Source: CAYTSW01 sp964440605 (lineage in GTDB: Bacteria; Planctomycetota; Phycisphaerae; Phycisphaerales; UBA1924). Taken from it: a DNA stretch of 64,000 bases. How positions within the stretch are numbered: position 1 is the stretch's first letter; each line of letters opens with the position of its first letter. The position numbers were made by a program, and so were the translations under genes. Location of the stretch: the NCBI GenBank assembly GCA_964440605.1, contig CAYTSW010000003.1, positions 7,919 through 71,918 of the forward strand, given 5' to 3'. Positions 43,976-52,343 of this stretch are shown piece by piece. The notes below the pieces were generated by a model that saw nothing but the letters and a program-made list of their open reading frames with translations, had not been told where the DNA came from and did not search any database.

Positions 43976-45400
43976 TTACCCCGGCAACAGCTCCCCGAGC
44001 CCGTCCACCGTCTGCTCGCGATCGGCGCCCACCGACACCAGCCGGATCGGCACGCCGACGTACGCCTCGATGAACTCCAGATACCCCCGCGCGGGCGTCG
44101 GCAGGTCGTCCATCGTGCGCGCACCGCTGACTTCTTCGGCGAACCCTTCGAGCGTCTCGTAGACCGGCTTGGCCCGGGACAGATCCGCGGCGTCGGGCGG
44201 GAAGCGGTCGGTGCGTACGCCGCCCAGCTCGTAGGCCGTGCACACCTTGAGCTCGTCAAACCCCGCGAGCACGTCGAGCAGCATGATCGCCAGCGCGTGG
44301 ACGCCGTTGACCATGGCGGCGTAGCGCACCGCGACGAGGTCGAGCCAGCCGCAGCGTCGCGGGCGGCCGGTGGTCGTGCCGAACTCGTTGCCCCGCTCGC
44401 GGATCCGCGCGCCGGTGTCGTCGTGCAGCTCCGTCGGGAAGGGACCGGCGCCCACGCGTGTCCCGTACGCCTTGACCACGCCGATCACCGCGTTGATCGC
44501 CGACCCCGGCACGCCCGTGCCCGCGGGGATGCCCAGCGCCGTCGTCGACGACGAGGTCACGAAGGGGAACGTGCCATGATCGACGTCCAGCAGCGTCGCG
44601 TTGGCCCCCTCGAAGAGCACGTGCTCGCCGCGCCGGAGCATGTCGTGCAGGAGGTACGTCGTGTCGTCGAGCTGAGGCCCGAGTCGACCCGCCACCTCAC
44701 CGAGACGCTGCGCGAGCTCCGCGGCGTTCAGCGCTTCGGGCGGGGCGTTGACGATGGTGTTCCCGCCCGCCTTGAACGCGCACACGAGTTCCAGCCGCTC
44801 GCGCAGGAGCTCGGTCCTGAGCAGGTCGCCCGCGCGGATCGCCGTCGATCGCGCCGCCTTCTCGGCGTACGCCGGCCCGATGCCGCGCCGCGTCGTCCCG
44901 ATCGCGCCCGACGTGGGCTTGCTCGGCCCCTGCTTGGCCGGGTCATCGAGCATCACCTCGCGCGAGGCGTCTTCCGCCTGGTGGTAGGGCATCACCAGAT
45001 GCGCGCGATCGGAGATCGACAGGCGCGTCAGGTCCGCCCCCGCGCCCGCCAGCGCGTCGATCTCGCGCACGAGCGTGAACGGGTCGATCACCACGCCGTT
45101 GGCGATCACCGGGCGCGAGCCCTTGTTGAAGACGCCCGAGGGGATCAGGTGCACCGAGTGACGCTTGCCCCCGAAGACGATCGAGTGCCCGGCGTTGGCC
45201 CCGCCGTTGTATCGGACCACCGCCTGAAAGCGCGGGGCGATGGCGTCGATCACCTTGCCTTTACCCTCGTCGCCCCACTGAAGACCCACCACCGCGACGC
45301 CGCGCCCTGTGATCGCGGCCGTCAATCGGGGCGCCGGGCGTGCCAGATGGTCGCTCGGGCGGGGCTCGGATGATCCATGGTCGGCGGGAAGGTCTGACAT
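43976..45400 (-). CDS. purA: Adenylosuccinate synthetase (complete)
   Basis: 474 residues from the ATG at 45400. The P-loop-like motif GLQWGDEGKGK is at 39-49, so there is a ~35-residue extension beyond the usual ~430. Other family motifs are NGGANAGHS, GTTRRGIGPAYAEKAAR, VTSSSTTALGIPAGTG and GRPRRCGWLDLVAVRYA. It converts IMP, aspartate and GTP to adenylosuccinate in purine synthesis. A longer in-frame start at 45583 would overlap the divergent zinc-ribbon gene and adds nothing family-like. The gene spans the edge of the mirrored arm (44812) with an intact frame, so the DNA on this side of the junction is native. Confidence 0.95.
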   Translation of the reverse strand: MSDLPADHGSSEPRPSDHLARPAPRLTAAITGRGVAVVGLQWGDEGKGKVIDAIAPRFQAVVRYNGGANAGHSIVFGGKRHSVHLIPSGVFNKGSRPVIANGVVIDPFTLVREIDALAGAGADLTRLSISDRAHLVMPYHQAEDASREVMLDDPAKQGPSKPTSGAIGTTRRGIGPAYAEKAARSTAIRAGDLLRTELLRERLELVCAFKAGGNTIVNAPPEALNAAELAQRLGEVAGRLGPQLDDTTYLLHDMLRRGEHVLFEGANATLLDVDHGTFPFVTSSSTTALGIPAGTGVPGSAINAVIGVVKAYGTRVGAGPFPTELHDDTGARIRERGNEFGTTTGRPRRCGWLDLVAVRYAAMVNGVHALAIMLLDVLAGFDELKVCTAYELGGVRTDRFPPDAADLSRAKPVYETLEGFAEEVSGARTMDDLPTPARGYLEFIEAYVGVPIRLVSVGADREQTVDGLGELLPG

Positions 45401-45581
45401 AAGCGGTACGCAAACGCCCGTGGAGCGGTGGATTGTGCGGCCGGGCCACCAACGCGCCCGCGACTCGGCGTGAAGCACGCGGCCTCGCGCTCCGATGACC
45501 CACATGCAACGCGAGCATAGCGGCGGGAGCCCGGTCCGGTCAGGCTGTCCGCTCCGCACACCACCCCGCTCGGGAGCCGCC

Positions 45582-45758
45582 ATGGATCAGGCGAACGCCG
45601 TCAGGATGATGTGTCCCAACCTCAAGTGCCGCGCCGTCCTTGCGGTCCCCGTCGAGGCGCGTGGGCGGCTTATCCGCTGTCGCAACTGCGGGAGCAAGAT
45701 CATGGTCCCGCAAAAGGCGGCGCCCAAGGCCCAACCCGCCAAGCCCGACGCCGCCTGA
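45582..45758 (+). CDS. Small MJ0042-type zinc-ribbon protein
   Basis: 58 residues from the ATG at 45582 with GGGAG upstream. The sequence MCPNLKCRAVLAVPVEARGR and IRCRNCGSKIMVP gives CPxxxC...CxxC, the four-cysteine MJ0042 finger, followed by a Lys/Pro/Ala tail. In planctomycetes this finger is usually the N-terminal part of larger proteins; here it stands alone. It probably binds zinc; partner unknown. It is divergent from purA and convergent with the FHA gene. Confidence 0.7.
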   Translation: MDQANAVRMMCPNLKCRAVLAVPVEARGRLIRCRNCGSKIMVPQKAAPKAQPAKPDAA

Positions 45759-45778
45759 CCGGCGCGAGCGCCACGCAT

Positions 45779-46342
45779 TCACAGTTTCGGGTTCTCGTCA
45801 TCCTCGAAGTCGAAGTCGAAATCGAAGACGCTGCTGTCTTCCGCGTTGCCTTTGAGCAGGCTGCCCATGCCCGTCTCGCGCGCGATCGTCTCGTCCAGGT
45901 CGGTGTCCGCGTGCGAAGCCCCCGAGTCGTCGTCGCTCGAATCCGCGACCGTCGGCGAGCCCGCGGGAGGCGTCGCCTCCATGTCGACGTCGCCCCCACC
46001 GCCCGCCGGCGCATCCACCTGCGCCGGCTCGCCGTTGATCTGCACGACGATCTGCACCGGCCCCACCGCCAGCGTGTCGCCCGCTTGCAGCTCGGCCTCG
46101 TCTTCAATCCGCTGGCTGTTGCGGTACGTCCCGTTCGCCGAGCCCAGATCCTTCACCCGCAGCGTGCTCTGCTCGCAGATCAACTCGCAGTGCTGACGCG
46201 ACACCGAGGGCAGCGGGATCCGCAGCGAAGCGTTGTGGTGCCGACCCACTACGTACCGACCGACCTTCAAGCCGAGCGTCTTCTTGCTGCCATCGGCCTT
46301 GAAGACGATGAGTCGAATCGCGGACTGGACCTGATCGGGCAT
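45779..46342 (-). CDS. FHA-domain protein
   Basis: 187 residues. Residues ~25-95 form a forkhead-associated domain with the expected GRYVVGRH, SVSRQHCEL and LGSANGTYRN motifs, which bind phosphothreonine. The C-terminal half is acidic and disordered (GGGGDVDME..., then FDFDFDFEDDENPKL). It probably recruits a Ser/Thr-kinase substrate; no kinase is in the window. The ATG follows TAGACC (46348-46353) by 5 nt and lacks a Shine-Dalgarno, so the message may be leaderless. Confidence 0.85.
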   Translation of the reverse strand: MPDQVQSAIRLIVFKADGSKKTLGLKVGRYVVGRHHNASLRIPLPSVSRQHCELICEQSTLRVKDLGSANGTYRNSQRIEDEAELQAGDTLAVGPVQIVVQINGEPAQVDAPAGGGGDVDMEATPPAGSPTVADSSDDDSGASHADTDLDETIARETGMGSLLKGNAEDSSVFDFDFDFEDDENPKL

Positions 46343-46347
46343 GGGCG

Positions 46348-46353
46348 GGTCTA
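46348..46353 (-). promoter_or_regulatory. Leaderless -10-like element of the FHA gene
   Basis: TAGACC on the minus strand, 5 nt, then ATG at 46342. Same geometry as TAGACT before the TPR and DUF4442-like genes. Confidence 0.35.
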
Positions 46354-46422
46354 TCCTCTGTTCATTCCTGCCTCGCGAGAGGCGGTCGCGACGGCCTCCG
46401 GAAGGTAGGGAGCCCGGCGAGC

Positions 46423-47733
46423 ATGACCCCCCAAACTACCGACATCACGGTCAACGGGCAATCCGCGCCGGCAGAAGCCGCAGCCGGCCCGACGCCGACC
46501 GCCCTCACCCCCCTTCAGGCGCTCCAGACGCCCCCGCGTTCGCTCTACATCCACATTCCGTTCTGCTTTCACAAGTGCCACTACTGCGATTTCTACAGCT
46601 TCGTCGACTCCCGGGATCGCCAGGAAGCCTTCACCAACACCCTCATCCGCGAACTCGACACCCTCGCCGAGCACACCAGCCGAGCCGCTGACCGCTCTCG
46701 CCCGCCCCTCGACACACTCTTCGTCGGCGGCGGCACGCCCACCCTGCTCCGCACCCCTCTCTGGCAACGCCTCCTCGACGCGCTCCACCAGCGGTTCACC
46801 ATCACCCCGGACGCCGAGTGGACCGTCGAGTGCAACCCCGAGACCGCGACACCCGAGTTGATGGAAACGCTCGCCGCCGGCGGCGTCAACCGCCTGAGCA
46901 TCGGCGCCCAGACCTTTAACCCGCGCCATCTCAAGACCCTCGAGCGCTGGCACGACCCCGCCAGCGTCCCCAAGGCGTTGCAGATCGCCCGCGAGGCCAA
47001 CATCAACCGCCTGAGCCTCGACCTCATCTTCGCGATCCCGGGCCAGACGATGGACGAATGGCTCGCCGACCTCCGGGCCGCCATCGACCTCGGCTCAGGC
47101 CACATCTCGGCCTACGCCCTGACGTACGAGCCCAACACCGCGATGACCAAGCGCCTCGAGCGCGGCGACTTCGACCCCGCCGACGAAGACCTCGAAGCCG
47201 ACATGTACGAAGCCACCGTCGAGGCGCTCGCGGCGAGCGGCTTTGCGCGGTATGAGGTGAGCAACTTCGCCCGCAACGACGCCGACGGCTGCCCCTGCGC
47301 GCACAACCTCGCCTATTGGCGCAACCACCAGTGGCTCGCCGCCGGCCCCTCGGCCTCGGGTCACCTGGCCGGCTGGCGTTGGAAGAACATCCCCAACCTC
47401 ACCCGCTGGATGCACGGCGTGCACTCCACGGGCGCTTCACCCGCCATCGACCTCGAGCCACCCGACCCGAGGCGCGCGCTGGCCGAGCGCATCATGACCG
47501 GCTTGCGCTTGACGGAGGGGCTCGAAGTGGCCGAACTCCAAGCCACCGCGACGCCGCTCGACGCCTGGCCCGCCCTCGAACGCCGCGCCCAACTCTGGAC
47601 CGACCGCGGCCTGCTCACCCGCACCCCGACCCATTGGCGCCTCACCAACCAAGGCTGGCTCCAAGCCGACGGCATCGCCAGCGACCTGATGAGCACGCTC
47701 GACCTTGAGCAACCAACCGACGCGTGCCACTGA
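46423..47733 (+). CDS. hemW: Radical SAM heme chaperone HemW
   Basis: 436 residues. The radical-SAM cluster motif is C48-x3-C52-x2-C55 (CFHKCHYC), preceded by SLYIHIPF and followed by LFVGGGTPTLL, VECNPETAT, LSIGAQTF and LDLIFAIPGQT, all typical of HemW (formerly HemN-like). True HemN proteins carry a longer N terminus; this one fits HemW, which binds heme and delivers it to respiratory proteins. The last residues (DACH) and the stop codon lie inside a CAC...GTG hairpin repeat, so the native C terminus may have been changed by that element. Confidence 0.85.
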   Translation: MTPQTTDITVNGQSAPAEAAAGPTPTALTPLQALQTPPRSLYIHIPFCFHKCHYCDFYSFVDSRDRQEAFTNTLIRELDTLAEHTSRAADRSRPPLDTLFVGGGTPTLLRTPLWQRLLDALHQRFTITPDAEWTVECNPETATPELMETLAAGGVNRLSIGAQTFNPRHLKTLERWHDPASVPKALQIAREANINRLSLDLIFAIPGQTMDEWLADLRAAIDLGSGHISAYALTYEPNTAMTKRLERGDFDPADEDLEADMYEATVEALAASGFARYEVSNFARNDADGCPCAHNLAYWRNHQWLAAGPSASGHLAGWRWKNIPNLTRWMHGVHSTGASPAIDLEPPDPRRALAERIMTGLRLTEGLEVAELQATATPLDAWPALERRAQLWTDRGLLTRTPTHWRLTNQGWLQADGIASDLMSTLDLEQPTDACH

Positions 47734-47804
47734 CCCGGCTTTGCGGGTCAGTGCTTCGACGGGCACCAAGCACACTGACCCCGCAAAGCCGGGTCAGTGG
47801 TACC
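47724..47804. repeat. Paired-hairpin CAC...GTG repeat overlapping the hemW stop
   Basis: Begins GTGCCACTGACCCG and ends CGGGTCAGTGGTAC. Two hairpins with CACTGACCC stems, one reading GGCTTTG and the other CAAAGCC in the loop region, are closed by complementary ends. The hemW stop codon TGA is bases 8-10 of the element. It is followed about 35 bp later by the CTCCGTG repeat. Confidence 0.7.
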
Positions 47805-47839
47805 CAAACCCTCTTCCCCCACTGCCTCCACCCTGCCTC

Positions 47840-47884
47840 TTTTCCGTGTCCTCCGTACCCTCCGTTTCTCCGTGTACTGCCTTT
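47840..47884. repeat. CTCCGTG-type intergenic repeat, copy 1
   Basis: TTTTCCGTGTCCTCCGTACC and then TCCGTTTCTCCGTGTACTGC. Closely matches 50529-50578. Both copies follow a CAC...GTG hairpin and share the intermediate CAAACCC motif. Confidence 0.6.
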
Positions 47885-47892
47885 CGGAAACC

Positions 47893-47925
47893 CCAAAAAC
47901 AAACAAGCCGCCCATCGGCGGCTTG
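47893..47925 (-). terminator. Intrinsic terminator of rpmA
   Basis: On the minus strand CAAGCCGCC, a short loop, GGGCGGCTTG, then TTTGTTTTTGGGG. It lies 27 bases after the rpmA stop at 47952 and has the clearest T tract in the window. Confidence 0.8.
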
Positions 47926-47951
47926 ATCATCGATTACCAAATCCAGCAGGC

Positions 47952-48263
47952 TCACGCCGCGCCGGACTTCTCCGTTTTGCGGTTCGCCAGGTCCGTCACG
48001 TAGAACGGGCGGGGCGAGGCGTCGTCGGCGGGGAGCAGGTGGACCTTCCGCCCGTCCCACAGCACGGTGCCTTCACAGAGGGCGAAGAGCGTGTCGTCCT
48101 TGCCGCGGCCGACCTGGAAGCCGGGGACCCACTTCGTTCCGTTCTGGCGCACGAGGATGGAGCCGGCGGTGGCCCGCTCGCCGCAATACTTCTTGACGCC
48201 CAGGTACTGCGGGTTGGAGTCGCGCCCGTTCTTCGACGAGCCCTGTCCCTTTTTGTGCGCCAT
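47952..48263 (-). CDS. rpmA: Ribosomal protein L27
   Basis: 103 residues, bacterial L27: [36 protein letters not shown] and [14 protein letters not shown] are all standard. It lies near the peptidyl-transferase centre of the 50S subunit. The usual upstream partner rplU (L21) is absent: the next gene upstream is a methyltransferase. It therefore has its own promoter, a GC-rich leader of about 80 nt and its own terminator. The C terminus (~85-103) is longer than in E. coli. Confidence 0.95.
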   Translation of the reverse strand: MAHKKGQGSSKNGRDSNPQYLGVKKYCGERATAGSILVRQNGTKWVPGFQVGRGKDDTLFALCEGTVLWDGRKVHLLPADDASPRPFYVTDLANRKTEKSGAA

Positions 48264-48347
48264 GACGAACCTCGGTGATGCAGCGGGGAGAGGCGGACCC
48301 GGACGGGTCAGCAGACAGCCGCCGGGTTCACGCCCGGCCGGGCGGAG

Positions 48348-48375
48348 AGTCTAGCCGCGGATCTCGCGGGTTCAA
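48348..48375 (-). promoter_or_regulatory. Candidate promoter of rpmA
   Basis: On the minus strand TTGAAC, 16 bp, TAGACT, starting transcription about 78 nt before the rpmA ATG. The leader contains GCCCGGCCGGGC and could fold. Confidence 0.5.
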
Positions 48376-48390
48376 GCGGCCGACCGATCC

Positions 48391-49122
48391 TTACCCTTCC
48401 GCCCGCAGGAAGCACCCCCGCAGCCGGAGCACCGGCGGGCGGTTGCCGTCCTGGAAGGCATCGACCGCCCGCTCCGGCGTCAGCCCCACCGCGCGGAAGA
48501 CGCCCTCGAACTCTCCTTGGGTGAAGGGGAAGGGCGGGCCCTTCACCTCGTCCAGCGGCTCGTCGGCCTCGCGGCCGCGGGCGATCGCCAAGACGCGGCC
48601 GTGCGGGGCGATGAGCTCCGCGACGCCCGCCGCCAACTCCTCGCGGTACCGCGGCGGCAGGGCCTGAAGCGTGTGGATCTCCACCGCCAGGTCGAATCGG
48701 TGCCGCCATCGGCTCGGCAAATTCCGCAGGTCGGCGACGTGGACGTTGCCCGCGAGGGTCGGATGCAGTCGCTGGGCGGCTTCCACGGCCGCGGCGCTGG
48801 CGTCGAAGGCCGTCACGTCGTATCCACGTTCGGCCAAGGCCGCGGCGTCATGCCCCAGGCCGCAGCCCACCACCGCCACCCGCGCCCCGCAGCGGATCAG
48901 CCCGCTCGCCCGGGCGTTCAACCACGCGACCAGCGCCGGGTTAGCCCGGGCGTGGCTCCACGGGATCCGCGCCGGGTCGCCCGCGGCGTCGGCGTAGACC
49001 TCCTCTACGACCCGCAGCGCCTCCTCGATGGTCGTCTCGGCGCCGATCGCGCGGGTCAGCCGCTCGCGAGCCGCGGCGTCGGGCAGATCGGCGGTGGCGG
49101 GAGAGGGGGGCGTGTGGGCCAT
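48391..49122 (-). CDS. Class I SAM-dependent methyltransferase
   Basis: 243 residues from the ATG at 49122, which follows GGAGG by 7 nt; an earlier in-frame start has no such site. The Rossmann core is clear: motif I VAVVGCGLGHDAAALAERGY, an acidic end of strand 2 (VTAFDAS), LDLAVEIHTLQALP and GRVLAIARG. The tail (PFPFTQGEFEGVFRAVGLTPE) resembles thiopurine- or small-molecule methyltransferases. Substrate unknown. It lies upstream of rpmA but is separated from it by rpmA's own promoter. Confidence 0.75.
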   Translation of the reverse strand: MAHTPPSPATADLPDAAARERLTRAIGAETTIEEALRVVEEVYADAAGDPARIPWSHARANPALVAWLNARASGLIRCGARVAVVGCGLGHDAAALAERGYDVTAFDASAAAVEAAQRLHPTLAGNVHVADLRNLPSRWRHRFDLAVEIHTLQALPPRYREELAAGVAELIAPHGRVLAIARGREADEPLDEVKGPPFPFTQGEFEGVFRAVGLTPERAVDAFQDGNRPPVLRLRGCFLRAEG

Positions 49123-49249
49123 GGCGTCGCCTCCGGATGAATGCGTGGTCCGCGGCCGCGGCCCGCGCCACACCCAACCTACCTTCCATCCGCCGAATCG
49201 CCCAACGGAAAACTGGGCAATCCGGCTGGCCGACCCGATCACATCCCGA

Positions 49250-50437
49250 TCACCCGGCCTGTTCCGGGGAGGCGTGGGCCCCCGTCGACGCGTAGATGTC
49301 GTACGAGAGCAGGCGGCACGGCAGTTGGGCGTTGTTGAAGGGCAGCCAGCGGTCGGCCTTCAAGCCAACGCGTTTGGCCAGTTCGCGCGAGCCGGTGAAG
49401 ACGTGGCCCGTCCAGCCCGGGCAGCGCTGTTTGAAGAAGTCGCCGATGCGGGCGTAGGTCTGTTCGAGCTCGTCGTGCTCGCCCATGCGCTCGCCGTACT
49501 CCGGGTTGAGGATCACGTCGCCGGGCGATTCGGGGATGGGCGTGTCGGCGAAGTCGCAGACGCGAAACTCGATCAGATGGTCCACGCCCGCGGCCTGGGC
49601 GTTCTTCTTCGCCGCTTCGACCGCCTTGGGATCGTGATCCGTCGCGATGATCGGCGCGGGGTCGGCGCTGCGCTTGTCCTTGTGCGCCGAGCGGCGCGCC
49701 TCGGCCCATCGTTCTTCGACATCCAGCGTCGTGTGCAGGAAGGAGTAGCCCGAGCGCAGCAGCCCCGGCGCACGCCCGGTGCCGATGAGCGCGGCTTCGA
49801 TCGCCAGCGTCCCCGCGCCGCACATCGGGTTCACCAGCGGGCGCGAGCCGTCGTACCCGATGCCCAGCAGCACCGCGGCCGCCAGCGTCTCGCGCATCGG
49901 CGCGAGGTGCGGGATGCGCCGATACCCCCGGTCAGCGAGCCAGCGCCCCGTCGTGTTGAGGTACACCCACGCGCGGTCGCCCTTCCAGTACAGGTGGATC
50001 ACCAGCTTCGACTTGTCGGCGCCCGAGTCGGGCCGACGCCCGGTCTGCTTGGTCATGCGGTCGACGATGGCGTCCTTGAGCACGAGGTTGGGGTACATCG
50101 AGTTGTTGATCTTGGGGTTGTCGACGTTGGAGGTGATGCTGAAGTAGCCGTCGGCGGGGGCGAGCGACTCCCAAGGGTAGGACGAAGCGTGCGTGTACAA
50201 CGCCTTGGGCGAGGGGCAACGGAAGCGCGTGAGCATCCACATGACATGCAGCCCCGTGCGCAGGCGCAGGTTCAGCGCCATGCACTCGGCCAGCGTCGCG
50301 CCGACGCTGACCGAGACCGCGTCGTCTTCCTGGACCTCGAGACCGAGCGCCTCGACCTCTCGACGCAGGTGGGGCGTGACATGCTCGGAGCAGGTGATGC
50401 GAGTCAACGCCCGCTTGTCAGGGTTGGCAGCCTTCAC
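49250..50437 (-). CDS. RlmL-like THUMP-domain rRNA methyltransferase
   Basis: 395 residues from a GTG at 50437. A longer ATG at 50518 is disfavoured because its first ~17 residues would be encoded by an intergenic hairpin repeat. The N-terminal ferredoxin-like/THUMP part (about 1-165) is followed by a Rossmann methyltransferase: RETLAAAVLL, PLVNPMCGAGTLAIEAALIG, IIATDHDPKAVEAAKKNA. The catalytic motif reads NPEYGER where RlmL usually has NPPYGER. Proteins of this build methylate guanine in 23S rRNA (G2445 in E. coli). Target here inferred. The first residues may still be off. Confidence 0.7.
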   Translation of the reverse strand: MKAANPDKRALTRITCSEHVTPHLRREVEALGLEVQEDDAVSVSVGATLAECMALNLRLRTGLHVMWMLTRFRCPSPKALYTHASSYPWESLAPADGYFSITSNVDNPKINNSMYPNLVLKDAIVDRMTKQTGRRPDSGADKSKLVIHLYWKGDRAWVYLNTTGRWLADRGYRRIPHLAPMRETLAAAVLLGIGYDGSRPLVNPMCGAGTLAIEAALIGTGRAPGLLRSGYSFLHTTLDVEERWAEARRSAHKDKRSADPAPIIATDHDPKAVEAAKKNAQAAGVDHLIEFRVCDFADTPIPESPGDVILNPEYGERMGEHDELEQTYARIGDFFKQRCPGWTGHVFTGSRELAKRVGLKADRWLPFNNAQLPCRLLSYDIYASTGAHASPEQAG

Positions 50438-50473
50438 GCCGGACGATACGACGTGTTCCTTGATGGACCAACG

Positions 50474-50500
50474 CACCGGCGGCAAGCCGCCGGTGGCATC
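50474..50500. repeat. Half CAC...GTG hairpin repeat
   Basis: A perfect 10-bp stem with an AA loop (CACCGGCGGC / GCCGCCGGTG) followed by GCATC, equal to the right half of the full elements. It sits at the 5' end of the RlmL-like gene and just before the second CTCCGTG repeat. Confidence 0.6.
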
Positions 50501-50528
50501 CACGCGCGCACGCTTCAAACCCCTCCCC

Positions 50529-50578
50529 TTCTTCTCCGTGTCCTCTGTCCTCTCCGTTCCTCCGTGTACCGCCTTCCC
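50529..50578. repeat. CTCCGTG-type intergenic repeat, copy 2
   Basis: TTCTCCGTGTCCTCTGTCCT and then CTCCGTTCCTCCGTGTACCG. Nearly the same as 47840-47884, and it directly abuts the stop of the VWA gene at 50580. Confidence 0.6.
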
Positions 50579-50579
50579 T

Positions 50580-52343
50580 TCAGCCGATGATCGACCGCCG
50601 ATGTTTGACGTAATCCCAGAGGACGAAGCGATCGAGGTCGTCGCCGCCCGTGAAGAACACGCGGCCGCCGGAGTGCTGGGCCACCCTGTGCGCGAACTGC
50701 ACGTCCTCCGACGACTGGCTCCAGCTCGGGATCAGGAAGATGTTGATGGTGATGCCCTCGCGCTTGCACGCCAGCGCCTCGCGCATGGTGGCGCTTTCGG
50801 TGAGCGGGTCGGGCGGGTAGAGGAGGTAGAGATGCTCGCCCTCGAAGTGGGCGGTCGGCAGGCCGTCGGTGATGAGCATGATCTGGCGGTTGGGCGTGTC
50901 CTGGTGCGACAGCATCTGGCGGCTCAAGCGCAGCGCGTGCTGGATGTTCGTGAAGTGCGGTGGGAGCATTTCTTCGGTGACGTTCGGGTCCGACAGATCC
51001 GCCCGCAGACGCACGACGGGCTGGCGGATCGTCACCGGCTTGGGCATGAGCTCCACGACGCCGCCCGGCGGGACGAGCTTGGCGATCGAATACATCTCGA
51101 AGAAGAAGAGCCGATCGCCGGGGTATTCAGAGCGGATGAGCCCATCGAGAGCGAGGCCCATGCGCTTGGCGTCGACGTACTGCCCGCCGTGACGCATGGA
51201 GCCGGACATATCCATGATGACCGCGGTGGCGCACTTGGGCGTGTTGCGCGTGCGGTGGATCTCGATGTCCTCGGGCCGCAGCGTCAGGCGCCCGGGGTTG
51301 TCCATCTGTACCCCCGACTGTCGGATCAGCGCGTTGGTGAACGACTGCGGGATGTCCATGTTCGCCGCCGAGTCGCCGAACTCATACGCCTTGGTCGTCG
51401 GCAACTCCACGGCGCCTTCGCCCGCGATGGGCCCGGCATGACGGCCCGACCGCGCGGCTTGCAAATCGGAGAAGATCGTGCTCAGCAGCTTGCCCTGGAA
51501 GAGCTTGTACGCCTTGGGCGTGAGCCGGTAGCCGCCGCCGGCCTCCTCCTCGAGACCCTGGCGGCGCGCCTCTTCGCGCATCATCTCCTCGACCTGCTTC
51601 TGGAACCCCTGGAGTTGTTCGACGTCGGCGTCTTCGACGAACTCGCGCAGCTCGTCGAGGTCGATCACGGCGATCTTGGCGTTCTTCATCGCCTCTTCGA
51701 GTTGCTCGAGCAGCTTGTCGATCGTCTCGAGTTCCTGCTTCACCTCCAGCGCCTTGGGCACGTCCATGTCGGTGCGCCCCGTGAAGTGGTACTTGGCCGC
51801 GAGATCCTCCACCTGGTAGCGCTCGCCCAGCGTCTCCATGAGGTGCAAGAGCCCCACGGCGACGGGCGACTGCTCGCCCTCGGGCGTCTCGGCGACGCGG
51901 TACCAGAGCTTGCGCATCTGCCGCGGGCTTTCGTTGACGACGGCTTCGTCGATCGCTTCGCGTATCTCGCGATCGTCCGCTCGCTCGCGCACGCGCTCGG
52001 CGCCCTCGCGGTACGCGCGCTCGGCGGTCCGCTGCACCGCCTCCGTCTCGTACGTCGCGAGGATCTTCGCCTTGCGCTCTTCGAGCAGGCGGCGGATGGC
52101 GTCGAGAGACGGGCCGAGGCCGGCGATCTGCGACGGGTCGATCTTCACCGCGTCGGCGAGCTCTTCGGGCGTGAGCCGACGCGCCGAGCCGTACCGCATC
52201 ATGTGCTCGAACGCCGCCGAGGCCATGTCGGGCGGCGGCGCGGTGGGCGAGGGGTACTCCGAGGGCGTGTAGCCGAGGTAGGTGTGGATGATGCCGCCGA
52301 GCGTGCGCCGTGGCTTGGACTTGTCGCCTTCATGCGCGCTCAT
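50580..52343 (-). CDS. VWA-domain protein, MoxR partner
   Basis: 587 residues from the ATG at 52343, which overlaps the AAA-ATPase stop (ATGA). The first ~310 residues are helical, with a coiled coil near 200-265 ([19 protein letters not shown]...). Residues ~370-560 form a von Willebrand A domain with an intact MIDAS (D378-x-S380-x-S382 in IMDMSGSM), LFFFEMYS and LITDGLP. MoxR-type AAA ATPases paired with VWA proteins act as chaperone-like modules that insert metals or mature large complexes. The client cannot be read from this locus. No signal peptide, so cytoplasmic. Confidence 0.8.
   Translation of the reverse strand: MSAHEGDKSKPRRTLGGIIHTYLGYTPSEYPSPTAPPPDMASAAFEHMMRYGSARRLTPEELADAVKIDPSQIAGLGPSLDAIRRLLEERKAKILATYETEAVQRTAERAYREGAERVRERADDREIREAIDEAVVNESPRQMRKLWYRVAETPEGEQSPVAVGLLHLMETLGERYQVEDLAAKYHFTGRTDMDVPKALEVKQELETIDKLLEQLEEAMKNAKIAVIDLDELREFVEDADVEQLQGFQKQVEEMMREEARRQGLEEEAGGGYRLTPKAYKLFQGKLLSTIFSDLQAARSGRHAGPIAGEGAVELPTTKAYEFGDSAANMDIPQSFTNALIRQSGVQMDNPGRLTLRPEDIEIHRTRNTPKCATAVIMDMSGSMRHGGQYVDAKRMGLALDGLIRSEYPGDRLFFFEMYSIAKLVPPGGVVELMPKPVTIRQPVVRLRADLSDPNVTEEMLPPHFTNIQHALRLSRQMLSHQDTPNRQIMLITDGLPTAHFEGEHLYLLYPPDPLTESATMREALACKREGITINIFLIPSWSQSSEDVQFAHRVAQHSGGRVFFTGGDDLDRFVLWDYVKHRRSIIG

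Noticed and set aside
44807..44812. SacI-like GAGCTC at the outer arm edge (also 1-6) as a cloning junction
   Set aside because: The purA frame continues intact across it, and a 6-base palindrome at the window start is expected by chance.
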